Below are positions 1-6,161 of a stretch of 8,385 nucleotides of DNA, piece after piece (position 1 is the stretch's first letter; the number at the start of each line of letters is the position of its first letter). The stretch is from positions 1 to 8,385 of the forward strand of contig JAOUOQ010000073.1 of the NCBI GenBank assembly GCA_029880275.1, read 5' to 3'. The notes beneath the pieces were generated by a model that worked only from the letters and a program-made list of their open reading frames with translations, had not been told where the DNA came from and made no database searches. This DNA comes from Candidatus Aminicenantota bacterium. Lineage in GTDB: Bacteria; Acidobacteriota; B3-B38; Guanabaribacteriales; B3-B38. The position numbers were made by a program, and so were the translations under genes.

Positions 1-416
1 AATTCCTGGACAATATGTCTCATAGCCGGGAGCATCTTTTCCGCCGTCTGCTCCGCCTCATTCAAGAGAAAGACCCTGTCGCTGCCTCGTATCACCGGGA
101 AGGTGAGACGGTATATGTCTCTCTCCTTTATGATTAGCTTTCCCTTGCTGAGTGCTTCTAACCTCTGCTCAATCTGAGGGAGTTTTAATGTCCTCAGCTC
201 TGGTAATGTTGCCCCTTCTATGCAGTGGTTCAGTATAAGATTGTTCTCTTTGTTGTAGAGAAGGCTCTGGTCGGGTCCGTTCCCGCTTACTCCAATCAAA
301 CCCTGACTGAAGTCTATTAGAGGCTTATTCTGAGTACAGGAGAGACATGATATAAGGGTTAAAGAAGCAATCATGAGGGCTATTCGTATGAGTGGGAAGT
401 GTTTTCTGCGGGTCAT
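1..416 (-). CDS. Predicted lipoprotein, N-terminal part (runs off the left edge)
   Basis: The reverse strand is open from an ATG at 416-414 to base 1, giving 138 codons without a stop. The product begins MTRRKHFPLIR, a positively charged n-region. A hydrophobic stretch (about residues 12-23) and a lipobox LISC follow, with the predicted lipidated cysteine at residue 24 and a second cysteine at 27. The mature part is soluble and mixed in character. A stretch at about residues 75-118 (leucine-rich helix, then KGKLIIKERDIYRLTFPVI) could be a small winged-helix-like fold, but that is only an impression; I do not recognise the family. The ATG overlaps the TAA of the upstream ABC gene (TAATG), and an AAGGAGG lies 10 bases before it at 427-433, inside that gene. 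It is therefore very likely translated with the exporter, and an envelope-anchored accessory role is plausible. The C-terminus is outside the window. Confidence 0.8.
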   Translation of the reverse strand, partial: MTRRKHFPLIRIALMIASLTLISCLSCTQNKPLIDFSQGLIGVSGNGPDQSLLYNKENNLILNHCIEGATLPELRTLKLPQIEQRLEALSKGKLIIKERDIYRLTFPVIRGSDRVFLLNEAEQTAEKMLPAMRHIVQE

Positions 417-2272
417 TATTTCGAGTCCTCCTTCTTTTTGCGCTTTTCCGAAGCTGGGTTAGTCGAGGGATTGCCAGTAGCCAGAGGAAGCGGGGCTAGT
501 CGCTTCTGGTCTTTATACTGTATCTGATACAGCATATAGTATATCTGTTTCTGGGCAAGGAGTTCCTCGTGGGTGCCCATCTCTCTGATCTTCCCCTTAT
601 GGATGACAATAATCTTGTCGGCATTCTGAATGGTTGAGAGGCGGTGGGCGATGATGATGGAAGTTCTGCCATCCATAAGCTTCAGCAGGGCTTCCTGGAT
701 GAGGAGCTCTGTCTGGGGGTCGATATTAGAGGTGGCTTCATCCAATATCAGGAGCTGAGGGTTGCGAGCTAATGCCCGTGCAAAGGCTAACAGCTGCTTC
801 TGCCCTGCTGAGAGAATACTCCCTCTCTCCCGGACATCGGTCTGGTATCCTCTGGGAAATTGTGAAATAAATTGGTCCAGATGGACATAACGGGAGAGCT
901 CCTCAAGGCGAGCCTGGCCGAGCTCCAGGTTCCCCAACCGGAGATTTTCTTCTACAGAGCCAGAGAAGAGAAAAACATCCTGCATGATGAGTCCGATCTG
1001 GCTCCTCAGCCACCCGGCATCCAGTTCTTCAATATCAATCCCATCGATCAATATTCTCCCCCGATTTTTTTGATAAAAGCGGGTCAGGAGGTTTATTATG
1101 GAGGTTTTGCCGGCACCAGTAGCACCTACTATAGCTACCTTCTCACCCTTGTTGACGGTAAAACTGATGTCTTCAAGAACCCATTCCTCTCCCTGATAGG
1201 CGAACCATACATTCCTGAACTCCACTTTCCCCTTCAATGGGGGGAGCTGACGGGGAACCTGTTGGTAGCTTTCGTCAACAGCGAGGTCAAGAATGTTGAA
1301 AATCCTCTCCGAAGCCGCCATAGCTGACTGTAATATATTATACTTTTCGCTGAGGTCGCGGATGGGATAGAAAAAGCGCTCAGCGTATTGTATAAACGCC
1401 ACCAGTGCTCCAAGGCTCAGGGTAGCTCCCAGAACCTGGCTGCCCCCATACCAGATGATCATAGCTATGGCTAAGGCGCTTATGAATTCCACCGCCGGGA
1501 AGAATAGGGCGTAATAGAATATCGTTTTAAGATAAGCCTGGCAATATTGCCAGTTAATATGGGCAAATTGTCGGAACTTTTTTGCCTCCTGGCTGAAGAG
1601 CTGCACCACCCACATCCCGCTGATGTTCTCTTGAAGGAAGGCGTTTATGCGGGCGATTCTTTTTCTGATAAGCCTGAAGGAGCTACGGACTTTCTTACGG
1701 AAAAGGAGGGTAGCATAAAAAAGGAGAGGCACTACCGAGAGGGTAACCAGGGAGAGCTTCCAGTTCATGATAAACAGCACCAGTATGATGCCTGCCAGGG
1801 TGAATATGTCGCCAAAGATGGTGACTACTCCCGAGGAGAACAGCTCGTTTAACACCTGGACATCGGTGGTTACTCTGGTCATGAGCCTCCCCACAGGGTT
1901 TTGGTCAAAAAAGGAGAGAGGAAGTTGCTGCATGTGGGAAAAGATGTTCATTCGAAGGTCGTGCATAATCCTTTGCCCTACCCACTCCATAATGTAAGTC
2001 TGAAGGAAACGGAGGATGAAAGCCACCAGCAGGACAAAGAAGAATAACAGTGCGATCCTGTTGAGACCCGAACTTATCCCGTGGCTGATGTAGCGGTCGA
2101 TGGCAATCTTGGTCAGGTAGGGTCCAACCAGTTGGAGGAGGGAGATTAAGAGGAGCAATAGCAGGGAAAAGACTACCTGAATTTTGTAGGGAGCGAGGTA
2201 TTGTAGCAGCCTGCGCATCAGCCGGCTATCATAAGCTTTGCCGGCAATTTCATCAGAGACATATCCATGCAT
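416..2272 (-). CDS. ABC exporter half-transporter, catalytic-site (Walker B Glu) subunit of a heterodimer
   Basis: A 618-residue exporter subunit of the MsbA/BmrA superfamily: six membrane helices (about residues 30-300), then a nucleotide-binding domain (about 350-580). Visible motifs are Walker A GATGAGKT (383-390), Q-loop Gln431, signature LSAGQ (487-491, Ala for the usual Gly), Walker B LLILDE with catalytic Glu512, D-loop SNID and switch His543. The opening GKAYDSRLMRRLLQYL resembles the N-terminus of YheH/BmrD-type subunits and supports this start. The ATG follows a GAGGAG located in the end of the upstream ABC gene, with only 6 bases between the genes. The imperfect signature complements the altered Walker B of the partner. 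The pair therefore most likely forms a heterodimeric exporter like BmrCD, LmrCD or TM287/288, which move drugs, lipids or peptides outward; the substrate here is unknown. A charged tail rich in Lys and Glu (about 600-618) lies beyond the ATPase domain. Confidence 0.95.
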   Translation of the reverse strand: MHGYVSDEIAGKAYDSRLMRRLLQYLAPYKIQVVFSLLLLLLISLLQLVGPYLTKIAIDRYISHGISSGLNRIALLFFFVLLVAFILRFLQTYIMEWVGQRIMHDLRMNIFSHMQQLPLSFFDQNPVGRLMTRVTTDVQVLNELFSSGVVTIFGDIFTLAGIILVLFIMNWKLSLVTLSVVPLLFYATLLFRKKVRSSFRLIRKRIARINAFLQENISGMWVVQLFSQEAKKFRQFAHINWQYCQAYLKTIFYYALFFPAVEFISALAIAMIIWYGGSQVLGATLSLGALVAFIQYAERFFYPIRDLSEKYNILQSAMAASERIFNILDLAVDESYQQVPRQLPPLKGKVEFRNVWFAYQGEEWVLEDISFTVNKGEKVAIVGATGAGKTSIINLLTRFYQKNRGRILIDGIDIEELDAGWLRSQIGLIMQDVFLFSGSVEENLRLGNLELGQARLEELSRYVHLDQFISQFPRGYQTDVRERGSILSAGQKQLLAFARALARNPQLLILDEATSNIDPQTELLIQEALLKLMDGRTSIIIAHRLSTIQNADKIIVIHKGKIREMGTHEELLAQKQIYYMLYQIQYKDQKRLAPLPLATGNPSTNPASEKRKKKEDSK

Positions 2273-2278
2273 GATCTA

Positions 2279-4027
2279 TTATAGCTCCTCTAACTCCTGT
2301 CTTATAAGTTGTTTGCGGTAAAGCTCGGCGTAAGTTCCTTTTCGTGCCAGCAGCTCCTTATGAGTTCCTTCTTCCACAATTTTCCCTCCTGAGAGGACAA
2401 TTATTCGGTCGGCGTCTCTCACCGATGAGATTCTATGGGTGACTAAGATTTTGGTGGACCCTGCTGTTTTCTCCCGTATGCTTTTCCATATTGCCTCTTC
2501 GGTACTGGTATCAACCTGGGAGAAGGGGTCGTCCAGGATTAATATCCTCGGATTGGCAATCAAAGCGCGAGCGAGCCCTACGCGCTGCTTCTGTCCCCCG
2601 GAGAGGGTTATCCCCCTTTCACCTGTCTGGGTAAGGAACTTGCGAGGGAAATGATTAATATCTTCAAGGATTTGAGAGGCAGAAGCGGCGGCCATTACTT
2701 CATCTTCCTTGAAGGAGATTTTTCCCAGGGCAATGTTTTCTCTTATGGTATCCGAGAAGAGGAATCCTTCCTGGGGGACATAGCCTATATGCCGGCGCAA
2801 GATTTTTAAGGGAATTCGTCTTATATCCGTGCCGTCTATGAGAAGGGACCCGCCAGTGGGGTCATAAAGGCGAGGTATCAGATTGACCAGGGTGCTCTTT
2901 CCCGAGCCGGTGGGACCGACAATTGCCAAAGTGGAGCCGGGTGGGATTTTCAGGCTTATTCCCTTCAAAACCGGCTCTGAGTTTTCCTCGTAGGCGAAGA
3001 TGACATTCCTGAGCTCAATTTCCCCGCGGAGCGAGGTAACGCGGATTGGGTGAGAAGCGTTGGAGATGTCCGGCTTTTGCTGGAGGATCTGGCTTATTCT
3101 CCCCATTGAGGTCGCCCCCCGCTGAAAGAGATTGAGTACCCATCCCAGTGCGGTAATGGGCCATACCAGCATTATCAGGTAGCCGTTGAAGGCGACGAAT
3201 TCACCCAGAGTTATTCTATTGACAATTACCGCTTTACCTCCCAGCCATAGTACAATAAGCATTCCCATCCCTGAAAACAAAAGCATCAGAGGTAGGAAGA
3301 ATCCCCAAATCTTAACCAGGGACATATTTTTGCTGACGAATTCGAGGTTGCTTCGCCTGAATCTCTTAATTTGGTCGCTCTCCTGCCCATAGGCTTTGAC
3401 CACCCGGATGCCAGCGAAATTTTCCTGAACCTGGGCACTGAGGCGGGAGTAATGAGCCTGAACCCTTTCAAATCGCCAATAAAGCTCTTTTCCCATTCGG
3501 TTGATTATCAGGGATAAAAAGGGGAGGGGAATAAGGCTGTAAAGGGAAAGCCAGGGGTCGATGTAAATCATCAAAGAGACAGCGGTAATAGATATGATGA
3601 TGGTATTGAACAGATTAAGGAGACCCGGACCCAATAGCATGCGCACCGCATCCAGGTCGTTGGTAGCCCGAGACATAAGGTCGCCTGTGGGCGTGCGATT
3701 GAAATAAGATGGAGAGAGCCGTTGCAGGTGACGAAAGAAATCGTTGCGGAGGTCGTACTCTATCTTCCGGGAAATGCCAATTAGCCCCCGGCGCATAAGA
3801 AAGCGGAACACACCTGCTACCAGGCTTACTGCCAGGATTAAAGAGGCGTAGAAGGATAAAGCTCGACTGTTTATTCCCCCTTTCAGTCCATCAATGGCAT
3901 ACTTCAGAACCCAGGGGAGTGAAAGGACGAAGCAATTGGTAAGAATAAGCCAGACACAACCGACAGCGATTCCTTTTTTATGCTTTGACAGATAAGAAAA
4001 CAGAGGGCTAAGCTCTTTTAAAATCAA
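2279..4027 (-). CDS. ABC exporter half-transporter, degenerate-site subunit of a heterodimer
   Basis: A 582-residue exporter subunit with six predicted membrane helices (about residues 18-300) and a C-terminal ATPase domain. Motifs: Walker A GPTGSGKS (371-378), Q-loop Gln419, x-loop-like TGERG (468-472), canonical signature LSGGQ (475-479), Walker B ILILDD (495-500), D-loop SQVD and switch His531. Residue 500, normally the catalytic Glu, is Asp. This is known from the degenerate-site subunit of heterodimeric exporters such as BmrC/YheI and TM287. It is the first gene of a tight cluster with the second ABC gene and a lipoprotein. The start is TTG at 4027-4025: AAGGAG lies 5 bases before it, and no ATG, GTG or TTG occurs in frame between it and the upstream in-frame stop at 4078-4076. 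A candidate promoter and inverted repeat lie about 60-90 bases upstream. The substrate cannot be read from the sequence. Confidence 0.94.
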   Translation of the reverse strand: MILKELSPLFSYLSKHKKGIAVGCVWLILTNCFVLSLPWVLKYAIDGLKGGINSRALSFYASLILAVSLVAGVFRFLMRRGLIGISRKIEYDLRNDFFRHLQRLSPSYFNRTPTGDLMSRATNDLDAVRMLLGPGLLNLFNTIIISITAVSLMIYIDPWLSLYSLIPLPFLSLIINRMGKELYWRFERVQAHYSRLSAQVQENFAGIRVVKAYGQESDQIKRFRRSNLEFVSKNMSLVKIWGFFLPLMLLFSGMGMLIVLWLGGKAVIVNRITLGEFVAFNGYLIMLVWPITALGWVLNLFQRGATSMGRISQILQQKPDISNASHPIRVTSLRGEIELRNVIFAYEENSEPVLKGISLKIPPGSTLAIVGPTGSGKSTLVNLIPRLYDPTGGSLLIDGTDIRRIPLKILRRHIGYVPQEGFLFSDTIRENIALGKISFKEDEVMAAASASQILEDINHFPRKFLTQTGERGITLSGGQKQRVGLARALIANPRILILDDPFSQVDTSTEEAIWKSIREKTAGSTKILVTHRISSVRDADRIIVLSGGKIVEEGTHKELLARKGTYAELYRKQLIRQELEEL

Positions 4028-4032
4028 TACTT

Positions 4033-4038
4033 CTCCTT
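4033..4038 (-). promoter_or_regulatory. Ribosome binding site supporting the TTG start of the first ABC gene
   Basis: The reverse strand reads AAGGAG here, followed after 5 bases by TTG at 4027-4025. No other in-frame start codon lies between the preceding in-frame stop and this TTG. This site is therefore the main reason for accepting a non-ATG start. Confidence 0.75.
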
Positions 4039-4086
4039 GCGGGAAGAGAAAATGCTTTTCATCGCAGTAAAACTTTTAAGCACTAA

Positions 4087-4112
4087 ATTTTCCCACAGTT
4101 GGTCGGGAAAAT
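4087..4112. repeat. Perfect 8-base inverted repeat, candidate operator of the ABC operon
   Basis: The arms ATTTTCCC (4087-4094) and GGGAAAAT (4105-4112) are perfectly complementary and separated by 10 bases, ACAGTTGGTC on the plus strand. It overlaps both boxes of the candidate ABC promoter. It is not followed by a T-run at a suitable distance, so a terminator is unlikely. A similar repeat with the same 10-base spacing lies beside the regulator promoter at 5094-5121. The natural candidate ligand is the XRE/S24-like regulator encoded next door; this is inferred from position and similarity only. Confidence 0.5.
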
Positions 4113-4115
4113 CAA
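4087..4115 (-). promoter_or_regulatory. Candidate promoter of the ABC exporter operon
   Basis: On the reverse strand TTGATT (4115-4110) and GAAAAT (4092-4087) are separated by 17 bases. The -35 matches the sigma-70-type consensus in 4 of 6 positions, as does the -10. The implied transcript start, near 4080, would leave about 50 bases of leader before the TTG start codon. An inverted repeat covers almost exactly the same bases, as expected of a repressor site. The weak -10 keeps confidence modest. Confidence 0.4.
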
Positions 4116-4266
4116 CCCGTATTCGCCGTTAATCAATTGCTTTAGGGAGAATGAGAAGATTATCCGTGCACAGATGGATGAGCCTCTGGTATGTTTTCTT
4201 ATTATGCAGGTGGGCAAAGATAGATTTTCTCAGCTCTTTGTTGGTAGGTAAAAATATCCTTTCTTC

Positions 4267-4295
4267 CCTTCGGAGTTTTCCACTGTGACCGAAGG
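4267..4295. repeat. Stem-loop just downstream of the regulator gene
   Basis: CCTTCGG (4267-4273) and CCGAAGG (4289-4295) form a 7-base-pair GC-rich stem with a 15-base loop, starting about 29 bases past the regulator stop codon on the reverse strand. No U-tract follows directly on that strand; the nearest T5 comes after roughly 12 more bases. It could be a weak terminator or an RNA end-stabilising hairpin that separates expression of the regulator from the ABC operon. Confidence 0.35.
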
Positions 4296-4323
4296 TTTCT
4301 TGGGCTCAGAAAAAGGATTTGGC

Positions 4324-5034
4324 TTAAGTGTTCAACTTCCTTATCAAACCGGCAATATACCAAAGGGCGGTTTTCTTTTCGTCAGGGAGAATAATAGAAT
4401 CGTATGCTGGGTTCAGGGGTTGGAGGATTTTGAACCGCTCGGTCTTAATATATTTTCTTGCCTCATACCCCTTCCGATTCACAGCAAGGACGATGTTTCC
4501 GCTTTTCAATGGATGGTTGGGCTCGATGAGAAGGAGGTCACCCGGAAGGATATTTCCGTCAGTCATTATCTCCCCCTCAGCCAGAGCGTACCATGCATCC
4601 GTGTCGGTAGTTTCGCCGAGTTCAAATTCGGTGGAGACTTTATGAGGGAATTGGAGATCTTTCAGGTCGGTCCATTTGGAGCATTTATCCCGCCGTAAGA
4701 TAGGGAGGAGGAACTTCTTTCTTAACGGTGTATCCTCCTCGAAGTCTTTGTCCCGGAGATATATAAATTCGATGTCATGGAATAGCTTCGATTCCTTATC
4801 CAGGCAGGCTAACTTAGCAATTTTCTTCCTCTCCACCCCGAGAAGCTGAGCTAACTTTATTATCCGGTTAAATGGCAAAGGAGCTACACCTCGCTCGATA
4901 TTAGATATAGCTTGTTTGTCCTTATAATTTAGCTCCTTTGCTAAGAAATCCTGATTGAGCCCTAATTCCTTACGACGCCGTCTAATAAACAAGCCCGCTT
5001 TTCGTCTTGCCATAACCTTCTCTTTTACTTTCAT
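4324..5034 (-). CDS. XRE-family transcriptional regulator with a LexA/S24-like C-terminal domain lacking the catalytic serine
   Basis: A 236-residue regulator. Residues about 15-70 form an XRE/Cro helix-turn-helix (IRRRRKELGLNQDFLAKEL, then QAISNIERG), the DNA-binding part. Residues about 107-234 match the phage-repressor/LexA S24 layout: LPILRRDKCSKWTDL in the linker, GEIMTDGNILPGD at the active-site loop, then SGNIVLAVNRKGYEARKYIK. The loop normally reads GxSM, but Ser is Ile156 here. The lysine position is kept (Lys194), and the usual Ala-Gly cleavage pair aligns with Cys118-Ser119. Self-cleavage therefore looks lost, and the domain may serve for dimerisation or sensing. The ATG at 5034 has a strong AAAGGAGG 6 bases upstream, so it is preferred over Met8. 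A good promoter lies in front, with a palindrome over its -10 box. The gene is adjacent to and co-oriented with the ABC operon and divergent from a methyltransferase. Confidence 0.9.
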   Translation of the reverse strand: MKVKEKVMARRKAGLFIRRRRKELGLNQDFLAKELNYKDKQAISNIERGVAPLPFNRIIKLAQLLGVERKKIAKLACLDKESKLFHDIEFIYLRDKDFEEDTPLRKKFLLPILRRDKCSKWTDLKDLQFPHKVSTEFELGETTDTDAWYALAEGEIMTDGNILPGDLLLIEPNHPLKSGNIVLAVNRKGYEARKYIKTERFKILQPLNPAYDSIILPDEKKTALWYIAGLIRKLNT

Positions 5035-5040
5035 CTTTCG

Positions 5041-5048
5041 CCTCCTTT
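5041..5048 (-). promoter_or_regulatory. Strong ribosome binding site of the XRE/S24 regulator
   Basis: The reverse strand reads AAAGGAGG, followed after 6 bases by ATG at 5034-5032. This fixes the start and rules out the internal Met8 codon at 5013-5011, which would have no such site at the right distance. Confidence 0.85.
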
Positions 5049-5063
5049 ATGCTTTATAATAAT

Positions 5064-5092
5064 ATTATAGACTATAAATATCCAATTTGCAA
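5064..5092 (-). promoter_or_regulatory. Promoter of the XRE/S24 regulator
   Basis: On the reverse strand TTGCAA (5092-5087) is separated by 17 bases from a perfect TATAAT (5069-5064). The expected transcript start is near 5057, leaving a leader of about 23 bases that contains the ribosome binding site. The -10 box is overlapped by a 13-base palindrome (5065-5077), and a 28-base inverted repeat begins two bases upstream of the -35 box. This arrangement suggests autoregulation. Confidence 0.75.
5065..5077. repeat. Palindrome TTATAG-A-CTATAA over the regulator -10 box
   Basis: A perfect 6+1+6 palindrome starting inside the -10 element of the regulator promoter. Odd-length palindromes with a single central base are common for Cro/CI-type dimers, so it is a possible autoregulatory site. 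The region is very AT-rich, and short palindromes arise easily there by chance. Confidence 0.3.
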
Positions 5093-5093
5093 T

Positions 5094-5121
5094 ATTTTTC
5101 TTACCTGACTGCAAGAAAAAT
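5094..5121. repeat. Perfect 9-base inverted repeat, candidate operator beside the regulator promoter
   Basis: ATTTTTCTT (5094-5102) and AAGAAAAAT (5113-5121) are perfectly complementary around a 10-base spacer, ACCTGACTGC. The stem is almost all A/T, which makes a terminator role unlikely. It begins two bases upstream of the regulator -35 box and lies in the divergent region shared with the methyltransferase gene. Arm composition, spacer length and the ACTG inside the spacer match the repeat in front of the ABC operon: 15 of 26 positions agree when one of the two is read on the opposite strand. Confidence 0.5.
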
Positions 5122-5189
5122 GAATTAACGCCACAATAGACGATAACTCAGGCTCCAAAGATGGGATAGAAGAATGGCGATATTTTAGG

Positions 5190-5218
5190 TTGACTGTGGA
5201 ATGTTTTATTGGTAAAAT
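5190..5218 (+). promoter_or_regulatory. Promoter of the methyltransferase gene
   Basis: TTGACT (5190-5195) and TAAAAT (5213-5218) are separated by exactly 17 bases, each matching the sigma-70-type consensus in 5 of 6 positions. The predicted transcript start near 5225 lies downstream of the possible TTG start codon at 5209, so translation should begin at ATG 5236 or later. The promoter contains ACTGTGG (5193-5199), a heptamer also present in the ABC-operon inverted repeat. Confidence 0.7.
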
Positions 5219-5235
5219 TAATAAGTTTAAAAAAT

Positions 5236-6045
5236 ATGTTTTCTTACCCGAAGGACATGTATCTTTTAGAGATATATAAATATCCCCTCTATTACGAGAT
5301 AGCCTTCCAATATCGGGATATCGAGGGGGAGTGCGACTTTTTGGAGTCTCAGCTGGAGCTTCAGGCTACTGCCTCGAATCGTAGAATTCTCGATATAGGA
5401 GGTGGCACAGGCATGCATGTAGTTGAGTTTGCCCGCCGGGGATATGAGGTTCACTCGTTCGATATAGTGCCTGAAATGGTTAACTGGATAAAGAAAAAAT
5501 GCAAGCAGCAAGGTTTAGAAAAGGTAAAGGTATGGATCGGGGATATGACAGATTTCAAGCAGCAGTTCCGTTACGGGTTGGCGATAAATATGCTCACCAC
5601 ATTTAACTATCTTCTGACCAATGAGGATATAATCCACCATCTTAAGGCTGTAGCCGATGCTTTGGACAAAGGAGGCTTGTATATTATAGAATTGACTCAT
5701 CCGCGTGATTTTTTGGGAGTGGAGAAGTCGACCCTCAACCAGTGGATGGAGAGGAGAGGAGATATTGTTGTGGAGGTGGACTGGGATTACGAAGTCCACC
5801 CTGTGGACCCCATAACCCAGGTCCAGGAGAGATTGGTCAAAATTGAGGTGCAGGATGGGGAGAAGAGGCGTACTTTTAAGATGAAACAGCTAAATCGCAT
5901 CCTTTTACCAGAGGAGCTTAAGGCCCTGGTGGCCTGGAGCGGAGCTTTTGAAGTGGTTGATATTTTCGGGACTTATAAAGAGGATATCAAGTTGGACAAG
6001 AGCAGAAAGTCATGGCGGATGATTCCCATCCTTCGAAAATTATAG
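5236..6045 (+). CDS. Class I SAM-dependent methyltransferase
   Basis: A 269-residue Rossmann-fold methyltransferase if started at ATG 5236. Motif I is LDIGGGTG (about residues 52-59), the glycine-rich SAM-binding loop. The acidic residue after beta strand 2 is in FDIVPEMV (about 75-82), followed by a GDM motif (about 102-104) and the strand GGLYIIEL near residue 150. These features define the fold but not the substrate; a small-molecule or lipid acceptor is as likely as a macromolecule. The frame extends upstream to TTG 5209, but a good promoter has its -10 box at 5213-5218, so I choose Met at 5236; ATG 5257 is also possible. Neither start has a well-spaced ribosome binding site, suggesting weak or short-leader translation. 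The gene is divergent from the regulator and 116 bases from the next gene. It could be co-regulated with the exporter, for example by modifying a toxic compound, but this is speculation. Confidence 0.88.
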   Translation: MFSYPKDMYLLEIYKYPLYYEIAFQYRDIEGECDFLESQLELQATASNRRILDIGGGTGMHVVEFARRGYEVHSFDIVPEMVNWIKKKCKQQGLEKVKVWIGDMTDFKQQFRYGLAINMLTTFNYLLTNEDIIHHLKAVADALDKGGLYIIELTHPRDFLGVEKSTLNQWMERRGDIVVEVDWDYEVHPVDPITQVQERLVKIEVQDGEKRRTFKMKQLNRILLPEELKALVAWSGAFEVVDIFGTYKEDIKLDKSRKSWRMIPILRKL

Positions 6046-6161
6046 CGGAGAATCCCCATATAGTTGCCTTGCTTTTGAGGTCAAAGATATTATTAGGCTT
6101 TTTGTACAAAGAAGATCTTGCGAAATGCTAATTATGTAGCTGAGGAGGAGGTAAAAGGGTA

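Larger units (their letters stand above)
4028..4323 (-). other. 296-base gap between regulator and ABC genes: regulatory region with possible coding remnant
   Basis: There is no convincing gene in this gap. It holds a stem-loop near the end of the regulator gene (4267-4295), a candidate promoter with an overlapping inverted repeat (4087-4115), and the ribosome binding site of the first ABC gene. The reverse-strand frame continuous with the regulator is broken by only three stops. It has open stretches of 57 codons (about 4302-4132, including RIFLPTNKELRKS and HLHNKKTYQRLIHL) and 34 codons (to 4027). No usual start codon opens the longer stretch, so it may be a decayed gene fragment or simply chance openness. 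Confidence 0.45.

Noticed and set aside
872..1327. Long plus-strand open frame of about 150 codons opposite the second ABC gene
   Set aside because: It lies wholly antisense to a strongly conserved ATPase domain and shows no family features; it is a by-product of codon use on the other strand. The other plus-strand frames over both ABC genes and the regulator fail for the same reason.
4267..4295. Stem-loop as a standard rho-independent terminator of the regulator gene
   Set aside because: The stem is good but no U-tract follows directly on the reverse strand, so I list it only as a stem-loop.
5055..5069. Perfect 15-base palindrome TATAATA-A-TATTATA in the regulator leader
   Set aside because: It is composed only of A and T in an extremely AT-rich stretch and overlaps the -10 box, so chance and promoter composition explain it.
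6064..6093. Possible promoter TTGCCT-N18-TATTAT before the small lipoprotein gene
   Set aside because: The boxes match only partly and the spacer is 18 bases. It is a reasonable place for a promoter, but the sequence does not stand out enough to annotate.
6012..6131. 39-codon plus-strand frame (begins MADDSHPSK, ends KEDLAKC) overlapping the end of the methyltransferase
   Set aside because: The composition is protein-like, but there is no ribosome binding site before its ATG, it starts inside the methyltransferase gene, and openness this short is expected by chance.
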